From: Cupriavidus sp.
GTDB lineage: Bacteria > Pseudomonadota > Gammaproteobacteria > Burkholderiales > Burkholderiaceae
Assembly: GCA_031181345.1 (NCBI GenBank)
Contig: JAPSLC010000015.1
Location: forward strand, 1-64,000
Length of the DNA: 64,000 bases
Direction of reading: 5' to 3'
This document shows, piece by piece, positions 33,387 through 43,624 of the stretch. Position numbers and translations under genes: made by a program. Each line of letters opens with the position of its first letter. Position 1 is the stretch's first letter. A model generated the notes under the pieces. The model had not been told where the DNA came from. It was given only the letters and a program-made list of their open reading frames with translations, and ran no database searches.

Positions 33387-33473
33387 CGTCCAGAGCAAGA
33401 ACAACGCTGCCTCGCTCACCCCTGACAGCCAATCCAGGCGCCCCGCCAGCGCGCGGCGCCCCGGAGGATCCTG

Positions 33474-34634
33474 ATGCCCGAAGTACGCATGCTTGCGCGG
33501 CTTTGGCGAGGTAAGGCGACGTTGCACTTCCCCGCCGTGACGGCGGCCGGCGCGCGCGGCGCGCGACCGGACGCGCGGCCAAGCGCGGCTTGCGGCCCCG
33601 GGCGCGCGGTGGTCCTGATGTGCCTTCTGTCGGCTCTCCTCGGCCCGGCCAGCGACGCGCTGGCCGCCCCGCCTGCCGCGCCATCCGTTGCACCATCCGC
33701 CGCGGCACCGGCCGCGGCCGGGCGCTCCGCCCCGATGTCCTTCCCCGCCCGCCCTCTGCGGCTGGTCGTGCCGTTTCCCGCCGGCGGCGTGCCGGACGCC
33801 ATTGCTCGCACGCTGGCCGAGAAGCTGACCGCCAAGCTCGGCGTGCCGGTCGAGGTCGACAACCGCCCCAGCGCCAACGGCACCACCGCTGGCGACGTGG
33901 TCGCCAAGGCCAGTTCCGACGGCCATACGCTGCTGCTGCACCAGTCCACCATGCTGATCCAGTCGGGCGTGGAGCCGCTGCCTTACGACGTCGTGCGCGA
34001 TTTCACGCCGGTGGCGCGGGTGGCCGCGATGCCGCTGTTCCTGGTGATCGACGCGCGGCTGCCGATGCGCACGCCGCAGCAATGGGTCGCGGCGGTGCGT
34101 GCCAACCCCGGGGCCTACAGCGTCGGCACGGCCCAGGCAGGCACCCCGGCCCATCTGTACGCGGAATACGCGGTGCGCGGCATTCCCAACGGCGTGCCGC
34201 TGGTCACCGCCAAGGGCGAGGCGGCGCTGGTGCAGGAGATGCTGGCCGGCCGCATCAGCGCCTGTTTCTGCAATTTCGCCGCGGTCCAGCCGCATGTGCG
34301 CGAGGGCACGCTGCGGCTGCTGGGGGTGGCGGGCTCGGTGCGCTCGACGCTCGCCCCTGGCGTGCCGACACTGCACGAGAGTGGACTCGATGGCTACGGC
34401 GCGGGGCCGTGGCTTGGCGTGCTGGCGCCCGCCAAGACCCCGCGCGCCATCGTCGCCAAGCTGGCCACGGTGCTGGACGAGGTGGTGCGCGAGGGCGACG
34501 TCGGACGCCGGCTCGAATCGGTCGGTCTGACGCCGCTGCGCGATTCGCCCGAGGCCTTCGCCACCTCGATCCGGTCGGAATCGATCCAGTGGCAAGTGAT
34601 CCTGCGCCAGGCGGGGCGGCCGGTCGAGCCTTGA
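33474..34634 (+). CDS. Tripartite tricarboxylate transporter substrate-binding protein (Bug/TctC)
   Basis: Periplasmic binding protein of the Bug family, greatly expanded in Burkholderiales, usually for carboxylates or other small acids. The 386 residues start after GGAGG (33464) and carry a long basic N-terminus, a signal helix [19 protein letters not shown] (about 46-64), a Pro/Ala linker, and the two-lobe fold with [58 protein letters not shown] and [20 protein letters not shown]. No membrane subunits (TctA, TctB) are nearby, as is common for orphan Bug genes. The ligand cannot be predicted. Confidence 0.88.
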   Translation: MPEVRMLARLWRGKATLHFPAVTAAGARGARPDARPSAACGPGRAVVLMCLLSALLGPASDALAAPPAAPSVAPSAAAPAAAGRSAPMSFPARPLRLVVPFPAGGVPDAIARTLAEKLTAKLGVPVEVDNRPSANGTTAGDVVAKASSDGHTLLLHQSTMLIQSGVEPLPYDVVRDFTPVARVAAMPLFLVIDARLPMRTPQQWVAAVRANPGAYSVGTAQAGTPAHLYAEYAVRGIPNGVPLVTAKGEAALVQEMLAGRISACFCNFAAVQPHVREGTLRLLGVAGSVRSTLAPGVPTLHESGLDGYGAGPWLGVLAPAKTPRAIVAKLATVLDEVVREGDVGRRLESVGLTPLRDSPEAFATSIRSESIQWQVILRQAGRPVEP

Positions 34635-34671
34635 CGGCTCGGCGCCCGTCGGCGGCGTTTTCCCGCCTGTG

Positions 34672-34694
34672 ACCGGGGCTTTTCCGGTTTTTTT
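34672..34694 (+). terminator. Weak intrinsic terminator after the TctC-type gene
   Basis: ACCGG (34672-34676) and CCGGT (34684-34688) with a seven-base loop, then seven T. The stem is short, so efficiency is doubtful. Confidence 0.5.
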
Positions 34695-34825
34695 CGGTCT
34701 TTCCCGGGCCGCCATCGCGCCGAATAACGCTTCGTCGCTCGATAGTGCACGTCGCGCCGCGTTGCAGCATGTCATCGCGGGCGTATTGCCCGGCACGCGC
34801 CCGGACGAGTATAGGTATTAGCACT

Positions 34826-34831
34826 TATAAT
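34826..34831 (+). promoter_or_regulatory. Consensus -10 TATAAT ahead of mlaF
   Basis: A perfect TATAAT overlaps the upstream in-frame ATG at 34830. Transcription would begin near 34838, which excludes that ATG and points to the GTG at 34857. No good -35 is seen. Confidence 0.6.
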
Positions 34832-34856
34832 GCCGACCGTCCCTAGCGATGCCAAC

Positions 34857-35678
34857 GTGACTGAAACCACACCCAACCTCGTCGAGCTGCAAGCGGTCGA
34901 CTTCGCCTATGCGGCGGGCGGCAAGCCCATCCTGTCGGGCCTGTCCATGCGGATTCCGCGTGGCAAGGTCGTCGCGGTCATGGGCGGCTCCGGCTGCGGC
35001 AAGACCACCGTGCTGCGGCTGATCGGCGGCCAGGTCCGGCCGCAGCGCGGCCATGTCCGCTTCGACGGCGCCGATATCCCGACGCTGGACCGCGCCGGCC
35101 TCTATGCGGCACGGCGGCAGATGGGGATGCTGTTCCAGTTCGGTGCGCTGTTTACCGACCTGTCGGTGTTCGACAACGTCGCCTTCCCGCTGCGGGAACA
35201 CACCGACCTGCCCGAATCGATGATCCGCGACCTGGTGCTGATGAAGCTCAACGCGGTGGGCCTGCGCGGCGCGCGCGACCTGATGCCGGCGCAGATCTCG
35301 GGGGGCATGGCGCGCCGCGTGGCGCTGGCCCGCGCGATCGCCCTGGACCCCTCGCTGCTGATGTACGACGAGCCCTTTGCCGGGCTCGATCCGATTTCGC
35401 TGGGCCTGACCGCGCGCCTGATCCGCACGCTGAACGACGCGCTCGGCGCCACCACGATCATCGTGTCGCACGACGTGCACGAGACCTTCCAGATCGCCGA
35501 CTACGTGTATTTCATCGCCGAAGGCCGCATCGCGGCCGAAGGGGAACCCGACGCGCTGCGCGCCTCGACGGATCCCTTCGTCCACCAGTTCGTGCACGCC
35601 GAGGCCGACGGGCCGGTGCCGTTCCACTACGGCGGGCCCTCGCTCGCCGAGGACTTCGCCGGCGGGGCGGGGCGGTGA
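34857..35678 (+). CDS. mlaF: Phospholipid ABC transporter ATP-binding protein MlaF
   Basis: ATPase of the Mla system, which moves phospholipids between the inner and outer membranes to keep outer-leaflet asymmetry. About 273 residues from the GTG start (VTETTPNLVELQ): Walker A GGSGCGKTT, signature ISGGMARRVALARAIA, Walker B LLMYDEPFAGLD, and His switch VSHDVHE. The upstream ATG (34830) overlaps a -10 box and is rejected. Its stop overlaps the mlaE start by one base. It heads mlaF-E-D-A-C-B. Confidence 0.94.
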   Translation: MTETTPNLVELQAVDFAYAAGGKPILSGLSMRIPRGKVVAVMGGSGCGKTTVLRLIGGQVRPQRGHVRFDGADIPTLDRAGLYAARRQMGMLFQFGALFTDLSVFDNVAFPLREHTDLPESMIRDLVLMKLNAVGLRGARDLMPAQISGGMARRVALARAIALDPSLLMYDEPFAGLDPISLGLTARLIRTLNDALGATTIIVSHDVHETFQIADYVYFIAEGRIAAEGEPDALRASTDPFVHQFVHAEADGPVPFHYGGPSLAEDFAGGAGR

Positions 35679-36466
35679 TGGGCGCGCTCTACAACGCCAT
35701 CGCGATGATCGGCTCGGCGGTGCGCCAGAGCGTCGAGGGCCTTGGCATGGCCACGCGCATGTTCTCTGCGATGCTGGCGATGTCGCCGTCGATGCTGCGG
35801 CGCTTCCGGCTGGTGTCGGACCAGATCTTCTTCGTCGGCAACCTGTCGCTGGTGATCATCGCCGTATCGGGGCTGTTCGTCGGCTTCGTGCTCGGCCTGC
35901 AGGGCTACTACACGCTGAACCGCTACGGCTCCGAACAGGCGCTCGGGCTGCTGGTGGCGCTGTCGCTGGTGCGCGAGCTGGGGCCGGTGGTGACCGCGCT
36001 GCTGTTCGCCGGGCGCGCCGGCACCTCGCTGACCGCCGAGATCGGCCTGATGAAGGCCGGCGAGCAGCTGACCGCGATGGAAATGATGGCGGTAAACCCG
36101 CTGCAGCGCGTGGTCGCGCCGCGCTTCTGGGCCGGCGTGATCGCGATGCCGGTGCTGGCGGCGATCTTCAGCGCGGTCGGCATCCTCGGCGGCTACATCG
36201 TCGGCGTGCAGCTGATCGGCGTCGACGCCGGCGCGTTCTGGTCGCAGATGCAGGGCGGCGTCGATGTGCGCGACGACGTGCTGAACGGCGTCATCAAGAG
36301 CTTTATCTTCGGCATTGCCGTGACGTTTATCGCCTTGTACCAGGGCTACGAGGCCAAGCCGACGCCCGAGGGCGTGTCGCGCGCCACCACCCGCACCGTG
36401 GTGATCGCGTCGCTCGCCGTGCTGGGGCTCGATTTCCTGCTGACGGCGCTGATGTTCAGTACCTGA
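35678..36466 (+). CDS. mlaE: Phospholipid ABC transporter permease MlaE
   Basis: Membrane subunit of MlaFEDB. The 262 residues contain the MlaE/YrbE core with FVGFVLGLQGYYTLNRYGSE, RELGPVVTALLFAGRAGTSL and TAEIGLMKAGEQLTAMEMMA, followed by the C-terminal helices to MFST. Five to six membrane helices are apparent. The ATG shares one base with the mlaF stop (TGATG), implying translational coupling. Confidence 0.95.
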   Translation: MGALYNAIAMIGSAVRQSVEGLGMATRMFSAMLAMSPSMLRRFRLVSDQIFFVGNLSLVIIAVSGLFVGFVLGLQGYYTLNRYGSEQALGLLVALSLVRELGPVVTALLFAGRAGTSLTAEIGLMKAGEQLTAMEMMAVNPLQRVVAPRFWAGVIAMPVLAAIFSAVGILGGYIVGVQLIGVDAGAFWSQMQGGVDVRDDVLNGVIKSFIFGIAVTFIALYQGYEAKPTPEGVSRATTRTVVIASLAVLGLDFLLTALMFST

Positions 36467-36515
36467 GCCCCGCATGGGCGCCGTCGCATCCCGCTGGTTG
36501 AACTAGAGAATTCCG

Positions 36516-36995
36516 ATGAGAAAGAACGCACTCGATTTCTGGGTGGGGCTGTTCGTGGTGGCCGGCTTCGTGGCCCTGCTGTTCCTGGCGCTGAAGGCCG
36601 GCAACATGAGCGCCTTCAGCTTCGAGGACACCTACACCGTGCAGGCCCGCTTCGACAATATCGGCGGGCTCAAGGCACGTGCCCCGGTCAAGAGCGCCGG
36701 CGTGGTGGTGGGCCGCGTCGCGCAGATCAGTTTCGACGACAAGAACTACCAGGCCACGGTGACGATGCACCTGGAGCAGCGCTACCAGTTTCCCAAGGAC
36801 ACGTCGGCCAAGATCCTGACGTCGGGGCTGCTGGGCGAGCAATACATCGGCCTCGAGGCGGGTGGCGACACCGCCATGCTGGCCGACGGCGCACGGATCA
36901 CGATGACCCAGTCGGCCGTGGTGCTGGAGAACTTGATCGGGCAGTTCCTATACAACAAGGCGGCCGACGCGGGCGGCACGGGAGCGGAGAAATGA
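36516..36995 (+). CDS. mlaD: Phospholipid-binding MCE protein MlaD
   Basis: Substrate-binding hexameric MCE-ring protein anchored in the inner membrane. The 159 residues have one N-terminal helix (FWVGLFVVAGFVALLFLALKAG, about 8-29) and a single MCE domain (YTVQARFDNIGGLKARAPVK, then GVVVGRVAQISFD and SGLLGEQYIGLEAGG). Length is normal. Its end overlaps mlaA by four bases (ATGA). Confidence 0.95.
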   Translation: MRKNALDFWVGLFVVAGFVALLFLALKAGNMSAFSFEDTYTVQARFDNIGGLKARAPVKSAGVVVGRVAQISFDDKNYQATVTMHLEQRYQFPKDTSAKILTSGLLGEQYIGLEAGGDTAMLADGARITMTQSAVVLENLIGQFLYNKAADAGGTGAEK

Positions 36996-37825
36996 GGGGT
37001 TCGGGAGTTCACGGGCGCTGGCTGTTGGCCGGCGCGATGGCGGTCGCCCTGGCGGGCTGCGCGACGGGGCCGGACGCCAATCCGCGCGACCCGCTCGAGC
37101 CGTTCAACCGCGAAGTCAACAAGATCAACGAGGACTTCGACAAGGGCGTGATGCGCCCGATCGCCGAGGTCTATGCCGACTACGTGCCGTCGCCGGTCCG
37201 CACCGCAGTCAGCAACGTGTTCTCCAATGTCAGCGACGTCTACTCGGCGCTGAACAACCTGCTGCAGGGCAAGCCGACGCGCTTCGCCGAGGACACCATG
37301 CGGGTGGCGATCAACACGGTGCTGGGCATCGGCGGCCTGATCGACATCGCCACGCCGGCGGGCCTGCCCAAGTACAAGGAAGACTTTGGCCAGACGCTTG
37401 GCGTGTGGGGCGTGCCGCCCGGCCCGTACCTGGTGCTCCCGCTGTTCGGCCCCAGCACGGTGCGCGACACCGGCGGCATGCTGGTCGACCGGCAGGCCGA
37501 CCCGACCGCCTATCTGCATCCCGTGTGGATGCGCAATTCGCTGATCGGCGTGCGCGTGGTCAGCGCCCGTGCCGATCTGCTGGGTGCCAGCAGCCTGGTC
37601 GAGATGGCCGCGCTGGACCGCTACTCGTTCATGCGCGACGCCTATCTGCAGCGCCGCGAATATCTGGTCTACGACGGCAATCCGCCGGACCGCGAGGACG
37701 ACGACGTCGACAGCGACGCCGAGCCCAAGCCGCCCAGCTCGGGCTCCGGCGAAAGCCTGCCGGGCCAGACCATGCCGGTGCCGCCGGTGGCGCCGTCGTT
37801 CTCGCCGGGCCGCCTGGGCCTTTGA
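36992..37825 (+). CDS. mlaA: Outer-membrane phospholipid removal lipoprotein MlaA (VacJ)
   Basis: Ring-shaped lipoprotein that takes misplaced phospholipids from the outer leaflet and hands them to MlaC. The 277 residues have a lipoprotein signal (AVALAGC, Cys about 24), the signature DPLEPFNREVNKINEDFDK, and the block LGVWGVPPGPYLVLPLFGPS. A Ser/Pro-rich, acidic tail (about 230-277) extends past the core. In E. coli this gene is elsewhere; its place inside the mla operon is typical for beta-proteobacteria. Confidence 0.95.
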   Translation: MRGSGVHGRWLLAGAMAVALAGCATGPDANPRDPLEPFNREVNKINEDFDKGVMRPIAEVYADYVPSPVRTAVSNVFSNVSDVYSALNNLLQGKPTRFAEDTMRVAINTVLGIGGLIDIATPAGLPKYKEDFGQTLGVWGVPPGPYLVLPLFGPSTVRDTGGMLVDRQADPTAYLHPVWMRNSLIGVRVVSARADLLGASSLVEMAALDRYSFMRDAYLQRREYLVYDGNPPDREDDDVDSDAEPKPPSSGSGESLPGQTMPVPPVAPSFSPGRLGL

Positions 37826-38007
37826 GCCGACACGCCATGAGGTCGCCGCTTCACTTCAGTTGTGAGCGCGCCGTCACGGCTGCAACAAACTGTGATAACC
37901 GGTGCCAGCGCCCCGTGCGCCCGGCACCATGAACTTGCCCGGGGTGCGCGCTCTCCAACCTACGCCCCCCGCCGCCCCCGGCGAAACAGGATAGACAAGG
38001 AAAAACC

Positions 38008-38631
38008 ATGTTCAAGCGACTGTTGCTTCCCTTCATTGCCGCCTTCGCCATGGCCGGCGCGGCCATGGCCCAGAGCCCGGATACCTCGACGCCGGACGGG
38101 CTGATCAAGGCGCTGGTGGACGACGTGATGGCCACCGTCAAGGCCGACAAGGAAATGCAGGCCGGCAGCATCCCGAAGATCACCGCGCTGGTCGAGCAGA
38201 AGATCCTGCCGAACGCGAACTTCCAGAAGACCACGCAGATCGCCATGGGCCGCAACTGGGCGAAGGCGACGCCGGAGCAGCAGAAGCAGATCGTCGAGGA
38301 ATTCAAGATGCTGCTGATCCGCACCTACGCGGGCGCCGTCTCGCAGATCCGCGACCAGACCGTGCAGTTCCGCCCGTTCCGCGCCGCACCGGAAGACACC
38401 GAGGTGACCGTGCGCACCCAGGTGATCAACAAGGGCGAACCGATCCAGATGGACTACCGCCTGGAGAAGACGCCGCAGGGCTGGAAGGTCTACGACATCA
38501 ACGTGCTGGGCGCCTGGTTGACCGAAGCCTACAAGGGCAGCTTCAACACCATCGCCAGCCAGCAGGGCATCGAAGGCGTGATCAAGACCCTGCAGGACCG
38601 CAACCGCCAGCTGGCCAGCGCCAAGGGCTAA
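38008..38631 (+). CDS. mlaC: Periplasmic phospholipid carrier MlaC
   Basis: Soluble shuttle that carries phospholipid between MlaA and the MlaFEDB complex. The 207 residues have a signal peptide (cleavage after AMA, about residue 21) and the Ttg2D/MlaC fold, with KFMLL-like IVEEFKMLLIRTYAGAV, VRTQVINKGEPIQMDYRLEK and GWKVYDINVLGAWLTEAYK. A 182-base spacer separates it from mlaA; I see no terminator there, so co-transcription is likely. Confidence 0.95.
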   Translation: MFKRLLLPFIAAFAMAGAAMAQSPDTSTPDGLIKALVDDVMATVKADKEMQAGSIPKITALVEQKILPNANFQKTTQIAMGRNWAKATPEQQKQIVEEFKMLLIRTYAGAVSQIRDQTVQFRPFRAAPEDTEVTVRTQVINKGEPIQMDYRLEKTPQGWKVYDINVLGAWLTEAYKGSFNTIASQQGIEGVIKTLQDRNRQLASAKG

Positions 38632-38772
38632 GCCCCGGCGCCGCCGGCATGCCGTGACGACGCGGCGCAGCACGTGGATGCTGCGCCGCGTTACAATGCC
38701 GGCTTTGGCGCGCAGGGTTCCCCCCGCGCCGCCGCCTTTCCCCCCGACGACTTTCCCGACCGAACCGCCTCG

Positions 38773-39126
38773 ATGCTTTCACTTGGAACCTCGCTGACCA
38801 ACCGCAACGCCGCCGCCGTGCTGCGCGATGCGGCCGCGCGCGTGGCGCAGGGGGAAGCGCAGGTCGATTGCAGCGCGCTCGGGCAGGTCGATTCGTCGGC
38901 GGTGGCCGTGATGCTGGCGCTGCATCGCGACGCCAGCGCGCGCGGCCAGGCCCTCGCCTTCGTCGGCGTGCCGCAGCAACTGGCCGCGCTCGCCAGCCTG
39001 TACGGGGTCGATACGCTGCTGGCGCTGTCGCCGCAGAACGCGCGGAACGCGGCCTCGCCCGCCGGGCAAGCGGCCGCCGAACCCGCGGCGGCATCCCTCG
39101 AGCCAGCCGCCTTGCATCGACATTGA
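38773..39126 (+). CDS. mlaB: STAS-domain protein MlaB
   Basis: Small cytosolic regulatory subunit that binds MlaF and stabilises the complex. With the ATG at 38773 it has 117 residues: a STAS domain with NAAAVLRDAAARVAQGEAQV, the family phosphorylation-site-like stretch QVDSSAVAVMLALHRDA, and an Ala/Glu-rich tail. No obvious ribosome-binding site precedes this ATG; an in-frame upstream start at 38674 lacks family similarity. Assignment rests on the domain plus position after mlaC. Confidence 0.85.
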   Translation: MLSLGTSLTNRNAAAVLRDAAARVAQGEAQVDCSALGQVDSSAVAVMLALHRDASARGQALAFVGVPQQLAALASLYGVDTLLALSPQNARNAASPAGQAAAEPAAASLEPAALHRH

Positions 39127-39426
39127 ACCGGCATCCGCGGTGAGCGCCGGGCAATGGCCCGTGCCGGCACCGTCGCGATGCCTCGGCGCCGGCCGCCAGC
39201 CGACGCCGCGTCCCAAGCGGGGACATCCCCGCATCCCCTATAATTCCGGGTTATTCGTTCGTCAGCACCGCCGCGCGCCAACGCGCGATGCGCCTGCCAC
39301 GCCGGCAGCCGGCAAGCCAGGCGGGCGACCAGTCCGGCAGCTGTATCACCCTCAGGCGGTTCCCGCCATTTCCAGGAGCCCGGCGCGGCAGCGCGACGCT
39401 CGCACGCCCGCCAGACGATATCGGCC
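39127..39426 (+). promoter_or_regulatory. 300-base spacer with a TATAAT box before the ABC transporter genes
   Basis: No gene visible. CCCTATAATTCC holds a perfect -10 (39239-39244), but its -35 region is GC-rich and poor. A transcript starting near 39251 would have a leader of about 175 bases. This may give the ABC pair and the genes after it a promoter separate from mla. Confidence 0.45.
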
Positions 39427-40452
39427 ATGAAAGCCATCGAAATCCAGGATGTCCGCAAGCGCTACCGCAGTCTGCAGGCGCTCAAGGGCGTCAGCTTCAG
39501 CGTCGAGCGCGGCGAGTTCTTCGGCCTGCTCGGCCCCAACGGCGCGGGCAAGACCACGCTGATCTCGATCCTCGCCGGACTGAACCGCGCCGACTCGGGC
39601 CAGGTGCGCGTGCACGGCCACGACGTGGTGAGCGACTACCGGCTGGCGCGCCGCATGCTGGGCGTGGTGCCGCAGGAACTGGTGTTCGATCCCTTCTTCA
39701 CCGTGCGCGAGACGCTGCGGCTGCAGTCCGGCTATTTCGGCCTGACCCGCAACGACGACTGGATCGACGAGATCATGGCCAACCTGGACCTGACCGACAA
39801 GGCCGACGCCAACATGCGCCAGCTCTCGGGCGGCATGAAGCGCCGCGTGCTGGTGGCGCAGGCGCTGGTGCATCGCCCGCCGGTGATCGTGCTGGACGAA
39901 CCGACCGCGGGCGTGGACGTGGAGCTGCGCCAGACGCTGTGGAAATTCATCTCCCGGCTCAACCGCGAAGGTCATACCATCATCCTGACCACCCACTATC
40001 TGGAAGAGGCCGAGGCCTTGTGCGATCGCATCGCGATGCTCAAGTTCGGCGAGGTGGTGGCGCTGGACCGTACCAGCAGCCTGCTGAGCCAGTTCGCCGG
40101 CCTGCAGCTGGTGCTGACGCTGTCGGCCGGACGCCTGCCGGCCTCGCTGGAGCCGCTGCGGATGCCGTCCAATCCGGGCGAGCGCGCGATCCGGCTGCGG
40201 CTGTCCGGCTACCAGGTGGTCGAACCGATCCTCGCGGCCTGCCGCGAGGCGGGATGCGAAATCGAAGACATGGAAATCAACAAGGCCGATCTCGAGGACG
40301 TATTCGTGCAGATCATGGGAAGGGAAGGGCGCAAGCCGGCCTCGGGTGACGCTGAAGCGGACCGGGACGCGAACGGCGACGGCAGCAAGCGCCCCGCGCA
40401 AGCGGCCGAGCCTGTCAATGCCACCCCTTCCTCGCTGGAGAGCCCGGTATGA
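39427..40452 (+). CDS. ABC-2 type transporter ATP-binding protein (YadG-like)
   Basis: ATPase of a two-gene exporter of unknown substrate. The 341 residues contain Walker A LLGPNGAGKTT, signature LSGGMKRRVLVAQALVH, Walker B VIVLDEPTAGVD and HYLEEAEALCDRIAM. After the ATPase comes a domain typical of the CcmA/DrrA-like group (residues about 215-300) and a disordered, charged tail of about 40 residues. It overlaps the permease gene by four bases (ATGA). It sits between mlaB and ibaG, where E. coli has no gene, so it has been placed within an envelope-biogenesis cluster; the role is inferred from neighbours only. Confidence 0.88.
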   Translation: MKAIEIQDVRKRYRSLQALKGVSFSVERGEFFGLLGPNGAGKTTLISILAGLNRADSGQVRVHGHDVVSDYRLARRMLGVVPQELVFDPFFTVRETLRLQSGYFGLTRNDDWIDEIMANLDLTDKADANMRQLSGGMKRRVLVAQALVHRPPVIVLDEPTAGVDVELRQTLWKFISRLNREGHTIILTTHYLEEAEALCDRIAMLKFGEVVALDRTSSLLSQFAGLQLVLTLSAGRLPASLEPLRMPSNPGERAIRLRLSGYQVVEPILAACREAGCEIEDMEINKADLEDVFVQIMGREGRKPASGDAEADRDANGDGSKRPAQAAEPVNATPSSLESPV

Positions 40453-41300
40453 AACACCCAGCCGGACTCGATCACGCGGACCAGGATACCCGCGATGGCG
40501 GCGGCGACGACAGCCGGCACCTGGCGCCGATGGCGGTGGGCGGCCTGGTCGGCTTTCGCACGCTGCTGTACAAGGAAGTGCTGCGCTTCTGGAAGGTCAG
40601 CTTCCAGACCGTGGCCGCGCCGGTGCTCACCGCGATCCTCTATCTGCTGATCTTCGGCCATGTGCTGGAGGACCGCGTGCGGGTCTACGATCAGATCAGC
40701 TACACCGCCTTCCTGGTGCCCGGGCTGGTGATGATGAGCATCCTGCAGAACGCGTTCGCCAACAGCTCGTCGTCGCTGATCCAGTCGAAGATCACCGGCA
40801 ACCTGGTGTTCGTGCTGCTGCCGCCGTTGTCGCACTGGGAGATGTTCGGCGCCTACATCACCGCCGCGATCGTGCGCGGGCTTGCGGTCGGCCTGGGCGT
40901 GCTGCTGGTGACGGTGTGGTTCGCCGACCTGCACGTGGCCAATGTCGCGTGGATCGTCGTCTTCGCGCTGCTCGGCGCCGGCATGCTCGGCACGCTCGGC
41001 CTGATCGCCGGCATCTGGGCCGAGAAGTTCGACCAGCTGGCGGCCTTCCAGAATTTCCTGATCATGCCGGCGACCTTCCTGTCCGGCGTGTTTTATTCGA
41101 TCCACTCGCTGCCCGCGTTCTGGCAGACGGTGTCGCACGCCAATCCGTTCTTCTACATGATCGACGGGTTCCGCCATGGCTTCTTCGGCGTCTCCGACGT
41201 GTCGCCGTGGTTCAGCCTGGCCGTGGTGGCGAGCGCCTTCGCGCTCGTCGCGGCGATCGCGCTGCGGCTGCTGCAGAGCGGCTACAAGCTGCGGCACTGA
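40449..41300 (+). CDS. ABC-2 type transporter permease (YadH-like)
   Basis: Membrane subunit of the preceding ATPase. The 283 residues have six hydrophobic segments and the ABC-2 pattern: GFRTLLYKEVLRFWKVSFQT, the YTAFLVPGLVMMSILQNAFA region, and a C-terminal LSGVFYSIHSLPAFWQTVSHA block. The first 27 residues (polar, Asp/His-rich) may not be translated, since the ATG at 40530 (MAVGGLVGF) fits the family better. Substrate unknown. Confidence 0.88.
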   Translation: MKHPAGLDHADQDTRDGGGDDSRHLAPMAVGGLVGFRTLLYKEVLRFWKVSFQTVAAPVLTAILYLLIFGHVLEDRVRVYDQISYTAFLVPGLVMMSILQNAFANSSSSLIQSKITGNLVFVLLPPLSHWEMFGAYITAAIVRGLAVGLGVLLVTVWFADLHVANVAWIVVFALLGAGMLGTLGLIAGIWAEKFDQLAAFQNFLIMPATFLSGVFYSIHSLPAFWQTVSHANPFFYMIDGFRHGFFGVSDVSPWFSLAVVASAFALVAAIALRLLQSGYKLRH

Positions 41301-42911
<1,611 letters not shown>

Positions 42912-42930
42912 CCCAGCGACGAACAAGACG

Positions 42931-43593
42931 ATGAGCCCTTCTCCGAATCAGCTGACCCTGGCCCTGTCCAAGGGCCGGATCTTTACCGAAACCATGCCGC
43001 TGCTGGCGGCCGCGGGCATCGAGGTCACCGAAGACCCGGAAACCTCGCGCAAGCTGATCCTGCCGACCACCGATCCGGACGTGCGCGTGATCATCGTGCG
43101 CGCCTCCGACGTGCCGACCTACGTACAGTACGGCGCCGCCGATTTCGGCGTGGCCGGCAAGGATGTGCTGATGGAGCACGGCATGGCCGGCCTGTATGCG
43201 CCGATCGACCTGAATATCGCCCGCTGCCGCATGTCGGTGGCGGTGCCGGCGGGCTTCGACTATGCCCGCGCGGTGCGCCAGGGGGCGCGGCTGGCGGTGG
43301 CGACCAAGTATGTGCAGACCGCGCGCGAGCATTTCGCCAAGAAGGGCGTCCACGTCGATCTGATCAAGCTGTACGGTTCGATGGAGCTCGGTCCGCTGGT
43401 CGGGCTGGCCGATGCGATCGTCGACCTGGTGAGCACCGGCGGCACGCTGCGCGCCAACAATCTGGTGGAAGTCGAGGAGATCGTGCAGATCTCGTCGCGC
43501 CTGGTGATCAACCAGGCCGCGCTCAAGCTCAAGCGCGAGCGGCTGGCGCCGATCCTGGAAGCGTTTGAACGGGCCTCCGCGGCCGTGGCGTGA
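42931..43593 (+). CDS. hisG: ATP phosphoribosyltransferase, short form
   Basis: First step of histidine synthesis (ATP plus PRPP). At 220 residues this is the short HisG type, which lacks the C-terminal regulatory domain and works with the HisZ subunit; hisZ is not in this window. Seen are [27 protein letters not shown] [14 protein letters not shown] and the PRPP loop [14 protein letters not shown]. It begins the his operon. Confidence 0.97.
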   Translation: MSPSPNQLTLALSKGRIFTETMPLLAAAGIEVTEDPETSRKLILPTTDPDVRVIIVRASDVPTYVQYGAADFGVAGKDVLMEHGMAGLYAPIDLNIARCRMSVAVPAGFDYARAVRQGARLAVATKYVQTAREHFAKKGVHVDLIKLYGSMELGPLVGLADAIVDLVSTGGTLRANNLVEVEEIVQISSRLVINQAALKLKRERLAPILEAFERASAAVA

Positions 43594-43624
43594 TGCCATG
43601 GCCGACGGCCCGGGGAATGGAGTC

